From the NCBI GenBank assembly GCA_030690025.1, contig JAUYDJ010000132.1:1-11757 (forward strand): DNA of 11,757 nt. Reading direction: 5' to 3'. How positions within the stretch are numbered: position 1 is the first letter of the stretch; each line of letters begins with the position of its first letter. The position numbers and the translations under genes were made by a program. This DNA is from Chloroflexota bacterium. GTDB lineage: Bacteria; Chloroflexota; Dehalococcoidia; Dehalococcoidales; JAUYDJ01. Shown here in pieces: positions 6,151 through 11,757 of this stretch. The notes under the pieces were generated by a model. That model saw only the letters and a list, made by a program, of their open reading frames with translations, was not told the origin of the DNA and made no database searches.

Positions 6151-8022
6151 CTACCTGACTTTCAAAGAGAGGTCGGGGAACAGCGCCCGGACCTGCTGCG
6201 CTATCCCGGCGGCGTTGAGGCCGTATTTGGCACGCAACAGGGCCTGAGTACCCTGCTCAATGAATTCATCCGGTAGCCCGATGCTCCGTACCTGGACATC
6301 GCTCCGGCCCGCTTTCTGTAAAAGCTCGGCAACGTTGCTACCGAAGCCGCCGGCAAGGGTATTCTCCTCTATGGTAACCATATGTTTAATACGATTGGTG
6401 AGGTCCAGTATCAACTCAGTGTCGAGAGGCTTGGCAAAGCGGGCGTTGACCACGGTGGCTTCCAGCCCGTGGGAGGCTAACTCCCGGGCCGCTTCCAAAG
6501 CCGGGGCTACGGTGGCCCCGATGGCCAGTATGGCGACATCGTTACCGTACCTCAATACCTCTCCTTTGCCTATCGGAATGCGGTGAAGCTCCTGGTCCAG
6601 CGGCACTCCCAGCCCGGAGTTCCGCGGGTAGCGTACCGCCATGGGGTGGCCGGCCTGCACCGCAGTGTAAAGCAGGTGCTGCAGCTCATTCTCATCCTTG
6701 GGTGCGGCGACGATTAGATTGGGGACCAGTGTCAGGTAGGAAAGGTCGAAGGTGCCCTGATGGGTCTTACCGTCATCGCCCACTATGCCGCTCCGGTCGA
6801 TGGCGAAGACTACCGGCAAGTCCTGAAGGCAAACATCATGGATTATCTGGTCGAAAGCGCGCTGTAAGAAGGTGGAGTAGATGGCCACGATGGGGACGAA
6901 GCCCTGTGTGGCCAGCCCGGCAGCAAAGGTGACCGCGTGCTGTTCGCAGATGCCCACGTCAAATAGTCGGTCGGGGAACTCCGCGCCGACAATACTCAGG
7001 CAATTTCCCTCCGGCATGGCCGGGGTGATGGCTACCAGCTTAGGGTTCTCACGGGCCAGGCGAAGAACGGTCTGGGCGAATACCTCACTGTAAGTAGGCG
7101 TGCCGCTGCTGCTGCCCCCCTTCGCCGAGACCCCGTGAAAATAGACGGCATCGCTTTCGGCGGGGAGATAGCCCTTACCTTTAGTCGTGATAACGTGCAC
7201 AAAGGTCGGTTTGAAATGGTAGTCCCTGGCCTGGGCCAGGGCAGTCTCCAGGTCGGCAATGTTGTGTCCATCAACCGGGCCTATGTAGGTAAAACCCAAC
7301 TCCTCCCAAATGGTGGACGGCATCACCAGTCCCTTAAGTCCGCTCACCATGCGCTGGCTCAACTTCCAAAACCAGTTGCCCATCGGCAAGGCACTAAGCA
7401 CGCGGCGGCTGCCCTCCTTGGCCTGATGGTAGCGGGGGTGAAAACGCACTTTGCTCAACAGCTTGGCCAGAGCGCCAACCGTGGGTGAAATGGACATACC
7501 GTTGTCATTAAGCACCACGATAAGCCGGGCACTCAGATGGCCGGCATGGTTAAGGGCTTCCAGTGCCATGCCGCCGGTTATCGCGCCATCACCAATTACG
7601 GCCACTACGCGGTAGTTATCATCGGAGAGGTCGCGGGCAATTGCCATGCCGAGCGCCGCTGACACCGAAGTGCTGGCATGACCGGCCCCGAACGGGTCAT
7701 GTTCGCTCTCCTGGCGGCTGGTAAAGCCGGATAGTCCTCCATACTGGCGCAAAAGTGCGAAGCGCTCTCTACGACCGGTAAGCAGCTTGTGAACGTAGCT
7801 CTGATGTCCTACATCCCAGATAATCTTATCTCGCGGGCTATCAAAGACCCGGTGCAGGGCAATGGTAAGCTCAACGACGCCAAGGTTGGAAGCCAGATGG
7901 CCGCCGTTAGCCATTACCACGGTTACCAGCTCTTCTCTGACCTCGGCGGCCAGCTGTTTAAGCTGCGGCTGACTCAGCTTCTTTAAGTCTGCGGGGCTGT
8001 CTATGCTGTCTAATAATGACAT
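6151..8022 (-). CDS. dxs: 1-deoxy-D-xylulose-5-phosphate synthase
   Basis: Thiamine-diphosphate enzyme that condenses pyruvate with glyceraldehyde 3-phosphate, the first and usually flux-setting step of the MEP isoprenoid pathway. Its 623 residues match the family (about 620). Visible features are the N-terminal NGGHLASNLGVVELTIAL, WDVGHQSYVHK, FGAGHASTSVSAALGMA, the ThDP/Mg motif GDGAITGGMALEALN ending in NDN, the transketolase central domain with the cofactor-activating Glu in DVGICEQHAVTFAAG, DRSGIVGDDGKTHQG, and a C-terminal transketolase domain. ATG 8022 gives the conserved LLDSIDSPADLKKLS opening; its ribosome site is weak (GGGA). It is divergent from the DedA gene and likely the first gene of the minus-strand block. 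Confidence 0.97.
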   Translation of the reverse strand: MSLLDSIDSPADLKKLSQPQLKQLAAEVREELVTVVMANGGHLASNLGVVELTIALHRVFDSPRDKIIWDVGHQSYVHKLLTGRRERFALLRQYGGLSGFTSRQESEHDPFGAGHASTSVSAALGMAIARDLSDDNYRVVAVIGDGAITGGMALEALNHAGHLSARLIVVLNDNGMSISPTVGALAKLLSKVRFHPRYHQAKEGSRRVLSALPMGNWFWKLSQRMVSGLKGLVMPSTIWEELGFTYIGPVDGHNIADLETALAQARDYHFKPTFVHVITTKGKGYLPAESDAVYFHGVSAKGGSSSGTPTYSEVFAQTVLRLARENPKLVAITPAMPEGNCLSIVGAEFPDRLFDVGICEQHAVTFAAGLATQGFVPIVAIYSTFLQRAFDQIIHDVCLQDLPVVFAIDRSGIVGDDGKTHQGTFDLSYLTLVPNLIVAAPKDENELQHLLYTAVQAGHPMAVRYPRNSGLGVPLDQELHRIPIGKGEVLRYGNDVAILAIGATVAPALEAARELASHGLEATVVNARFAKPLDTELILDLTNRIKHMVTIEENTLAGGFGSNVAELLQKAGRSDVQVRSIGLPDEFIEQGTQALLRAKYGLNAAGIAQQVRALFPDLSLKVR

Positions 8023-8053
8023 ATTTCCCGAACCGGGTCGTCAAGTTCAATTC

Positions 8054-8083
8054 ATACTAACAATGTGCCTTGATGATTGTCAA
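8054..8083 (-). promoter_or_regulatory. dxs promoter
   Basis: Minus-strand TTGACA (8083-8078), an 18-nt spacer and TAGTAT (8059-8054). The predicted start near 8047 gives a 5' leader of about 25 nt. The -35 overlaps that of the divergent DedA gene promoter. Confidence 0.6.
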
Positions 8084-8102
8084 GCTCACTTGGTGTTATA
8101 AT
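8077..8102 (+). promoter_or_regulatory. Extended -10 promoter of the DedA gene
   Basis: TGTTATAAT (8094-8102) is a perfect -10 with TGn extension. TTGTCA at 8077-8082 is a possible -35, but the 14-nt spacer is short, so the extended -10 probably carries the activity. The expected start, about 7 nt after the -10, falls at or next to GTG 8109. Confidence 0.6.
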
Positions 8103-8108
8103 CTGATT

Positions 8109-8744
8109 GTGGTTACATCTATCGAGCAACAATTACTGGACTTCATCGCCCAGGTCTACAACTTAATGCACTGGCCGGGAGTGGTATTGCTGATGGCCAT
8201 CGAGAGTGCCTGCATTCCATTGCCCAGTGAGATAATAATGCCACTGGCCGGCTGGATGCTCATCAGGAATGAGTCCCTGCCCGCCGTCTACACGCTGGTG
8301 GCCGGTGCCTACGGGGCCCTGGGGTGCACTATAGGCTCATTCATCGCCTATGAGATTGGCATATCAGGCGGGCGCCGCTTCCTGGAGAGGTACGGCAAAT
8401 ATGTCCTCATCTCTCACCACGACCTTGACCAGGCGCAGCAGTGGTTTGATAAGCGCGGCAGCTGGGCCATTTTTGCCTCCCGCCTGCTGCCGGTGGTGCG
8501 CACCTTCATCAGTCTGCCGGCGGGAATAGCCCGCATGCACCTCGTTAAGTTCCTTATATATACCTTCATCGGGTCGTTCATCTGGTGTACCGGCCTCGCC
8601 TACGGCGGTTACCAACTCGGTGAGCACTGGGAGCAGGTGCGGGCGGTCATGCGACCTTTTGACCCGCTTATCGCTGCCATTATCGTGGTCGGCATTGGCT
8701 ACTATATCTACCGGCACCTCAAACGCTTTAAGCAAGCTGAATAG
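8109..8744 (+). CDS. DedA family (SNARE-associated) membrane protein
   Basis: Integral membrane protein of the DedA/VTT superfamily (PF09335 type). Characterised members move polyprenyl phosphate or phospholipids across the membrane and support membrane homeostasis. From GTG 8109 it has 211 residues. Visible parts are a hydrophobic N-terminal stretch with the conserved acidic motif IESACIPLPSE (Glu32, Glu41), a Gly/Ala-rich segment near 65-85, the family signature FASRLLPVVRTF followed by LPAG (Arg125, Arg131), a hydrophobic segment around 148-165, a C-terminal helix near 187-200 and a basic tail. The frame is open to TTG 8070, but the promoter lies inside that extension, so I place the start at GTG 8109 with no ribosome site. 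Which DedA subtype it is, and its exact substrate, cannot be told from the sequence. Confidence 0.9.
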   Translation: MVTSIEQQLLDFIAQVYNLMHWPGVVLLMAIESACIPLPSEIIMPLAGWMLIRNESLPAVYTLVAGAYGALGCTIGSFIAYEIGISGGRRFLERYGKYVLISHHDLDQAQQWFDKRGSWAIFASRLLPVVRTFISLPAGIARMHLVKFLIYTFIGSFIWCTGLAYGGYQLGEHWEQVRAVMRPFDPLIAAIIVVGIGYYIYRHLKRFKQAE

Positions 8745-8746
8745 GC

Positions 8747-8776
8747 TTGACCTTATCATTCCGGTCATGCTAAATT
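8747..8776 (+). promoter_or_regulatory. tRNA-Arg promoter
   Basis: TTGACC (8747-8752), an 18-nt spacer and TAAATT (8771-8776) preceded by TGC, 17 nt before the mature tRNA 5' end. It begins 2 nt after the DedA gene stop codon. Confidence 0.6.
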
Positions 8777-8793
8777 TTAGGGGTGGGTAGCGT

Positions 8794-8870
8794 GTCCCTG
8801 TAGCTCAGTAGGATAGAGCAGCTGCCTTCTAAGCAGCGGGTCGCGCGTTCGAATCGCGCCAGGGACGCCA
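8794..8870 (+). tRNA. tRNA-Arg (anticodon TCT), CCA encoded
   Basis: A complete cloverleaf reads AGA/AGG codons. The acceptor stem is GTCCCTG (8794-8800) with CAGGGAC (8860-8866), then discriminator G8867 and encoded CCA 8868-8870. The D-arm pairs GCTC with GAGC. The anticodon stem GCTGC/GCAGC (8821-8825 with 8833-8837) encloses loop CTTCTAA with anticodon TCT at 8828-8830. The T-arm is GCGCG-TTCGAAT-CGCGC. All stems pair perfectly. Its 3' half is a typical attachment target for the tyrosine recombinase downstream. Confidence 0.97.
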
Positions 8871-8895
8871 GAACCCTAATTTAGCTTCAGAATTG

Positions 8896-8940
8896 CTCCG
8901 AAACCGCCCTTACAACAGGGGCGGTTTCTCTTTTTCGGAG
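8896..8940 (+). terminator. Intrinsic terminator after tRNA-Arg
   Basis: GAAACCGCCC (8900-8909) and GGGCGGTTTC (8919-8928) form a perfect 10-bp stem with a 9-nt loop, followed by TCTTTTT. CTCCG (8896-8900) and CGGAG (8936-8940) can also pair around it. It should end tRNA transcription before the integrase. Confidence 0.9.
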
Positions 8941-9067
8941 AAGTTGCACCGCTGCCTTCGGTTTCTCCCTCCTTCCCGTGGCCGCCGGATACTTGTCCAG
9001 CGGACTATTCCCCAAAGAGGAGGCAAGTAGGACAATGAGAAGCAGGAAGAACTTGAGGTGGCAGGAC

Positions 9068-10075
9068 ATGGATAAGAGTAATATGCAGTTGCACGATCTG
9101 ATTCAATTCTTCGATACCTATAACCGCAGCGACGGTAAGTCGCCATGCACTTTGCGCTGGTACCGCCAGTCGCTCGGTATGCTGCTCGGTTGGCTGACCG
9201 AAACCGGACGCCCGACGACCTTAGGCTACCTCGACGAAAACAGCGTCCGCGAGTTCATCCTGTGGATGCAGGGGCGGCGTATCCGCGGCCAGCCGATCAG
9301 AGTGCCGACAGTAAATAACCGGGTACGAGCCCTGCGGTCTTTCTTTAACTGGCTTTTCCGGAAGGGCTATACCGAGAGCCATTTGCTCCAGGACGTGAAG
9401 CCTCCCCGTCTGCCAAGGGTGATGGTGGACATACTGTCGGATGACGAGATAAGTCGCATTATGTCAAGCCTGGAGCAGTCAACCATGACCGGCAGCCGTA
9501 ACGTCGCCATCCTGGCAATGTTCCTCGATTCCGGGTTGCGTCTCTCCGAACTCGCCGGGCTGAAAGCCATGGACGTCCATATCGAAGACCAGTACGTGAA
9601 GGTCCTGGGAAAAGGTTCCAAGGAGAGAATGGTGGCCTTCGGCAATACCGCCCGGAACGCCCTCCTCCACTACTCTGTGCACTTCCGGGGAGAGCCGGCT
9701 CACTCGGGGGTAGAGGAGTTCTTTCTTACCATCGACGGGTATCCCATGTCCAACCAGGCGGTCAAGTCCATGCTGCGCCGGGTCGGTGCCGCGGCCGGGG
9801 TACCCCGGCTGCACGCCCATCTCTGCCGTCATACCTACGCCACCAATTTCTTAATCAACGGCGGCAATGTCCTGCTGCTCAAACAAAACCTGGGCCACAC
9901 CACCCTGGCGATGGTGGACCACTACGTGCACCTGGCCACCAGCAAGGTGGCGGTCCTCAGCCGGGATTTCTCGCCACTGGATAGACTGAATATTCGGGGC
10001 TTGCATCGTGGGGGGAACGGGGACCGGGGTAACCGCCGGAACGGGGTTAAGGTATTCCAGCGGTGTTCAGGGTAA
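9068..10075 (+). CDS. Tyrosine recombinase / phage-type integrase
   Basis: Site-specific recombinase of the XerC/XerD-like tyrosine family. From ATG 9068 it is 335 residues. An N-terminal SAM-like DNA-binding domain (about 5-105; note SPCTLRWYRQSL and NNRVRALRSFFNWL) is followed by the catalytic domain. The full catalytic set is present, numbered from this start: Arg158 in SGLRLSEL, Lys182 in LGKGSKER, His251 and Arg254 in HLCRH, His277 in LGHTTL, and Tyr286 in DHYVHL. The enzyme therefore looks active. AGGTGG lies 6 nt before this ATG; ATG 9035 (AGGAGG 11 nt upstream) and GTG 8978 are alternatives. About 30 Gly/Arg/Asn-rich residues after the usual C-terminus are unusual. Position just downstream of a tRNA, in the same direction, suggests an island integrase rather than chromosomal Xer. 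Confidence 0.93.
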   Translation: MDKSNMQLHDLIQFFDTYNRSDGKSPCTLRWYRQSLGMLLGWLTETGRPTTLGYLDENSVREFILWMQGRRIRGQPIRVPTVNNRVRALRSFFNWLFRKGYTESHLLQDVKPPRLPRVMVDILSDDEISRIMSSLEQSTMTGSRNVAILAMFLDSGLRLSELAGLKAMDVHIEDQYVKVLGKGSKERMVAFGNTARNALLHYSVHFRGEPAHSGVEEFFLTIDGYPMSNQAVKSMLRRVGAAAGVPRLHAHLCRHTYATNFLINGGNVLLLKQNLGHTTLAMVDHYVHLATSKVAVLSRDFSPLDRLNIRGLHRGGNGDRGNRRNGVKVFQRCSG

Positions 10076-10115
10076 ATCTGACCGTGTAAGAAGCAAGAAT
10101 AGAAAGAGTAAGCCA

Positions 10116-10382
10116 TCAGCGACACGGTACTTTCATCCTGAAATCTCGCAGCGGGGCATAATCCGCCGACAGCAGCAGTCCATCGATTTCATCGCATGTT
10201 ATCTCGCTACAACCATGCATCAGGGCCAGCCCCAGCAGCATAACCGTGTTCCGGCTCGGGTGTTTCTCACCTTTTTCCAGCCTGCCCAGGAAGGCCTGGT
10301 CGAGGCCCGTCAGTTGCCACAACCGGTACCGCGATTTGCCGGCCTTGTTCCTGAGCTTGCACAGATTATCCCCGAAATTCAT
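10116..10382 (-). CDS. XRE-family helix-turn-helix regulator
   Basis: An 88-residue putative DNA-binding regulator. The Cro/C1-type domain spans about residues 6-55: LRNKAGKSRYRLWQLTG gives helices 1-2, and LDQAFLGRLEKGEKHPS is the recognition helix plus the typical xxLExGxxxPS turn. The tail DEIDGLLLSADYAPL resembles the short C-terminal helix seen in many XRE regulators. ATG 10382 has AGGA about 7 nt upstream. The gene converges on the integrase with a 40-nt gap. A 9-bp inverted pair, GACACGGTA at 10121-10129 and its complement at 10382-10390, brackets it; the copy next to the start codon could be an operator. Control of the neighbouring genes or the element is an inference. Confidence 0.8.
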   Translation of the reverse strand: MNFGDNLCKLRNKAGKSRYRLWQLTGLDQAFLGRLEKGEKHPSRNTVMLLGLALMHGCSEITCDEIDGLLLSADYAPLRDFRMKVPCR

Positions 10383-10554
10383 ACCGTGTCCTATAACTCC
10401 AAAGGGAACGTATCACGCCGGCTGTCTCCGGCATACACTGCCCTCTTTCATCGTTAGCCAGTTTCCCGTGCACTACCCTGCCCGCCCGGATAATGACTCC
10501 GCCCGTTTTCGGTAACCTAAACGTCGGCGCGCCCGTCGCTATCCTGCTCTCCAT
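10366..10554 (-). CDS. Doubtful small hypothetical protein overlapping its neighbours
   Basis: A 62-residue frame from ATG 10554 to TAA 10366, with GGGG 6 nt before the start. It fills the otherwise empty gap between the 243-residue gene and the XRE gene, overlapping the former by 38 nt and the latter by 17 nt, which would suit translational coupling. The frame also extends to ATG 10566 and to a start at 10602. The product begins MESRIATGAPTFRLPKTGG and ends RTRYEFRG. I recognise no domain, membrane segment or signal. It may be a chance frame in GC-rich DNA. Confidence 0.25.
   Translation of the reverse strand: MESRIATGAPTFRLPKTGGVIIRAGRVVHGKLANDERGQCMPETAGVIRSLWSYRTRYEFRG
10417..10432. repeat. 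Short inverted repeat upstream of the XRE gene
   Basis: GCCGG (10417-10421) and CCGGC (10428-10432) around a 6-nt spacer form a dyad 35 nt upstream of the XRE start codon. Flanking GTAT (10410-10413) and ATAC (10433-10436) add imperfect outer symmetry. It could be an operator or RNA hairpin; being GC-rich and short, it may be chance. Confidence 0.25.
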
Positions 10555-11248
10555 CCTTCGCCCCATCAGTGTCTCTGGTAAAGTGCTGTCGGACTGTCCC
10601 ATTTACAGGTCGTAGGTCTCCCCCTGGCTCTGACCCTATTGCCGACGAATATGGCTTACGTGCTCCTTTCGGGACGTATCGGGCGTCTGCAGGTCGTGTG
10701 CCACCGGCATATTTCCTGCCAATGCCGGCCCCGCTTTCCTTCTTAGCCTGATGCCGGGTCTGGTCGGCCAGGGACGCGAGTAACTTCAGAAAGGTCAGAG
10801 AAGCCGCACCGGATTTGGATGTCTTGTGATACCGGCCGGATACCTCCGGTTGTCTTTTGGGTCCTCGGGCGCCTGAGGCTGTGCCAGTCCCCTCTTCATA
10901 TTGCCTTCTGCCGCCTCCGCTTGCAGGGCGTAAAATCATATCGATAATGCCCTTGATTCGTCCATCCAGTTCCCGGCTCCGGCCGCTAAGGACGGTCTGC
11001 TCTGCCGTCTTATAGATTTTAGCCCTGATGTTTTCTTTCATATTGCGTATCTTGTGGTCATAAGATACCCTGATGTGGCAATACTTGTTTATTATTGCGG
11101 CCATCACCCGGGGGTCTTTCCCGGCGACATCCAGCAGCGCCTTGTTAGCCGCCTCCTCCAATCTGTCTTCAATCGTTCTATGGTGGCGGCTACGCGCTCG
11201 GGGTTGACCTATTGTCAAACCAAATATTCTCATTTCTATCTCTGCCAT
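10517..11248 (-). CDS. Uncharacterised basic protein with long low-complexity tail
   Basis: A 243-residue product of unknown function; I recognise no family. The first 105 residues look like an ordinary folded, mostly helical region (IEDRLEEAANKALLDVAG, then VMAAIINKYCHIRVSYDHK and ELDGRIKGIIDMI). Residues from about 107 on are rich in Gly, Arg, Lys, Ser and Ala and probably disordered, with one more hydrophobic stretch, ASLTFLKLLASLADQ, near 150. There is no signal peptide or membrane segment. ATG 11248 has no evident ribosome site; ATG 11233 (MRIFGLTIGQ) is an equally good start. It heads a minus-strand group leading toward the XRE gene. The basic character would fit nucleic-acid binding, but that is a guess. 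The N-terminal half is more convincing as coding sequence than the tail. Confidence 0.5.
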   Translation of the reverse strand: MAEIEMRIFGLTIGQPRARSRHHRTIEDRLEEAANKALLDVAGKDPRVMAAIINKYCHIRVSYDHKIRNMKENIRAKIYKTAEQTVLSGRSRELDGRIKGIIDMILRPASGGGRRQYEEGTGTASGARGPKRQPEVSGRYHKTSKSGAASLTFLKLLASLADQTRHQAKKESGAGIGRKYAGGTRPADARYVPKGARKPYSSAIGSEPGGDLRPVNGTVRQHFTRDTDGAKDGEQDSDGRADV

Positions 11249-11408
11249 TTATTTCGGCCGGTACGAGTAACAGTCTTCAACACGGTCTCAACTTTACCCC
11301 TATTCCTTATCTATGGGCCTGACGGTCCCTGGGCTATTTATGTTGCCTACGGGTAATGGACGGGAACAATCCGGCCTTTCAGCAGACGTTATGTCAAGTA
11401 TCTGATGA

Positions 11409-11633
11409 CTACTCGCTTTTGTCTCGCATTAGCTGCTTCAGTTTTTCTGTCACCATCCAGGGCTTCTTGCGCCCGAACTTATCAGCGAACTGAATCACTT
11501 CCAGGGCGGCGAAAAGTCGTTCCTCAATTTCGGTCCGCTGCCGGTCCAGTTTATAGTTAGGCCATTTTCCTCTCATCGCCTGCAATAGTCCCCACGGTTT
11601 TTGCATGCGAGCGACCACCTCCTCGCGGGACAT
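11409..11633 (-). CDS. Hypothetical protein, possibly disrupted
   Basis: A 74-residue frame from ATG 11633 to TAG 11409. It reads like a soluble, charged, helical protein (TEIEERLFAALEVIQFADKF, then VTEKLKQLM); I recognise no family. The start lacks a ribosome site, and the frame stays open to the window edge for 41 more codons, including an HTH-like TAATLGMSREEVVARM. That upstream part lies opposite the plus-strand transposase start. So either this gene begins at 11633 or it was cut by an inserted IS3-type element. The 160-bp gap to the next gene on its left holds nothing I can support beyond an isolated minus-strand TTGACA at 11397-11392 with no matching -10. Confidence 0.4.
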   Translation of the reverse strand: MSREEVVARMQKPWGLLQAMRGKWPNYKLDRQRTEIEERLFAALEVIQFADKFGRKKPWMVTEKLKQLMRDKSE

Positions 11634-11666
11634 TCCCAGGGTGGCAGCCGTAGAGGATGCCGACTG

Positions 11667-11757
11667 ATGGATATCGCCAGGAGCACGTTTTACTACCGGC
11701 GCAAGGCGCCATCGCCCGAAACGAGTGCGGACATCGCCGACCGTATTGAGGCCATCT
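11667..11757 (+). mobile_element. IS3-family OrfB transposase, N-terminal fragment at window edge
   Basis: Plus-strand frame open from 11589 to the right edge. From ATG 11667 it reads MDIARSTFYYRRKAPSPET then SADIADRIEAI, preceded by CRL. This closely resembles the N-terminus of IS3-family OrfB transposases (the CRLxGxxRSTYYYR...IxAI pattern), upstream of the integrase-like DDE core, which would lie outside the window. The true start could be TTG 11601 or CTG 11664. The usual OrfA, a small HTH protein in the preceding frame on the same strand, is not recognisable in the 250 bp upstream. The element may be an OrfB-only variant, a truncated copy, or one with a decayed left end. No terminal inverted repeat is identifiable without the other end. 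Confidence 0.65.

Noticed and set aside
5408..6247. Plus-strand frame of 279 codons
   Set aside because: Entirely opposite pgk, the gap and the end of dxs; Ser/Arg-rich with no motifs.
8070..8108. Upstream TTG/ATG starts for the DedA protein
   Set aside because: The strong extended -10 lies inside this stretch, so a message from it could not include these codons.
10008..10457. Plus-strand frame of 149 codons downstream of the integrase
   Set aside because: Antisense to the XRE gene, which has a clear HTH domain and a ribosome site.
11054..11356. Plus-strand frame of 100 codons
   Set aside because: Mostly opposite the helical N-terminal half of the 243-residue gene; its hydrophobicity is what antisense of charged helices gives.
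11392..11397. Minus-strand TTGACA as a promoter for the 243-residue gene
   Set aside because: No acceptable -10 lies 16-19 nt downstream, and it is about 145 nt from the start codon.
11634..11757. Extension of the minus-strand 74-residue frame to the window edge as a larger partial gene
   Set aside because: The plus strand here reads as an IS3 OrfB N-terminus, a better explanation; the extension may be a shadow, so I ended the gene at ATG 11633.
1..11757. CRISPR arrays, rRNA genes, riboswitches, long tandem repeats
   Set aside because: I looked for regular spaced repeats and conserved RNA motifs and saw none beyond the single tRNA.

Overview
The window looks like a chromosomal segment of a Dehalococcoidia-type Chloroflexota bacterium. 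The lineage call is an inference. It rests on the left-hand gene order (dxs, pgk, archaeal-type apgM, tpiA, miaA, dapF, dapL), which I recall as similar in Dehalococcoides and its relatives, on the DapL route to diaminopimelate, and on the archaeal-type phosphoglycerate mutase. The DNA appears clearly richer in G+C than Dehalococcoides mccartyi, so a GC-richer relative is more likely.

Left block (1-8022, minus strand): seven housekeeping genes read right to left. dxs starts the MEP isoprenoid pathway. pgk, apgM and tpiA are core glycolysis/gluconeogenesis. miaA isopentenylates tRNA using DMAPP, an end product of the pathway that Dxs opens. dapF and dapL (cut by the left edge) make and epimerise LL-diaminopimelate. 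I see likely promoters before dxs, pgk and dapF, a terminator-like palindrome between miaA and dapF, and a strong stem-loop between pgk and apgM. apgM has no ATG, GTG, TTG or CTG where its N-terminus should be; an ATA codon sits at ideal distance from an AAGGAG ribosome site.

Middle (8023-8940, plus strand): a DedA-family membrane protein is transcribed divergently from dxs. Its -35 element overlaps the dxs -35 element, and its GTG start lies about where transcription should begin, suggesting a leaderless mRNA. A tRNA-Arg(TCT) follows with its own promoter and a clean intrinsic terminator.

Right block (8941-11757): accessory DNA. A tyrosine recombinase sits about 200 bp downstream of the tRNA. 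It converges on a minus-strand group made of a small XRE-type regulator, a doubtful small overlapping frame and an uncharacterised basic 243-residue protein. Next come a 74-residue minus-strand frame of unknown function and, at the right edge on the plus strand, the start of an IS3-family OrfB transposase. This is the composition of an integrated island at a tRNA gene, but neither the second attachment site nor the far boundary is visible. I see no CRISPR array and no recognisable defence or biosynthetic system. The best leads are the unusual initiation signals in the core block and the unknown genes beside the integrase.
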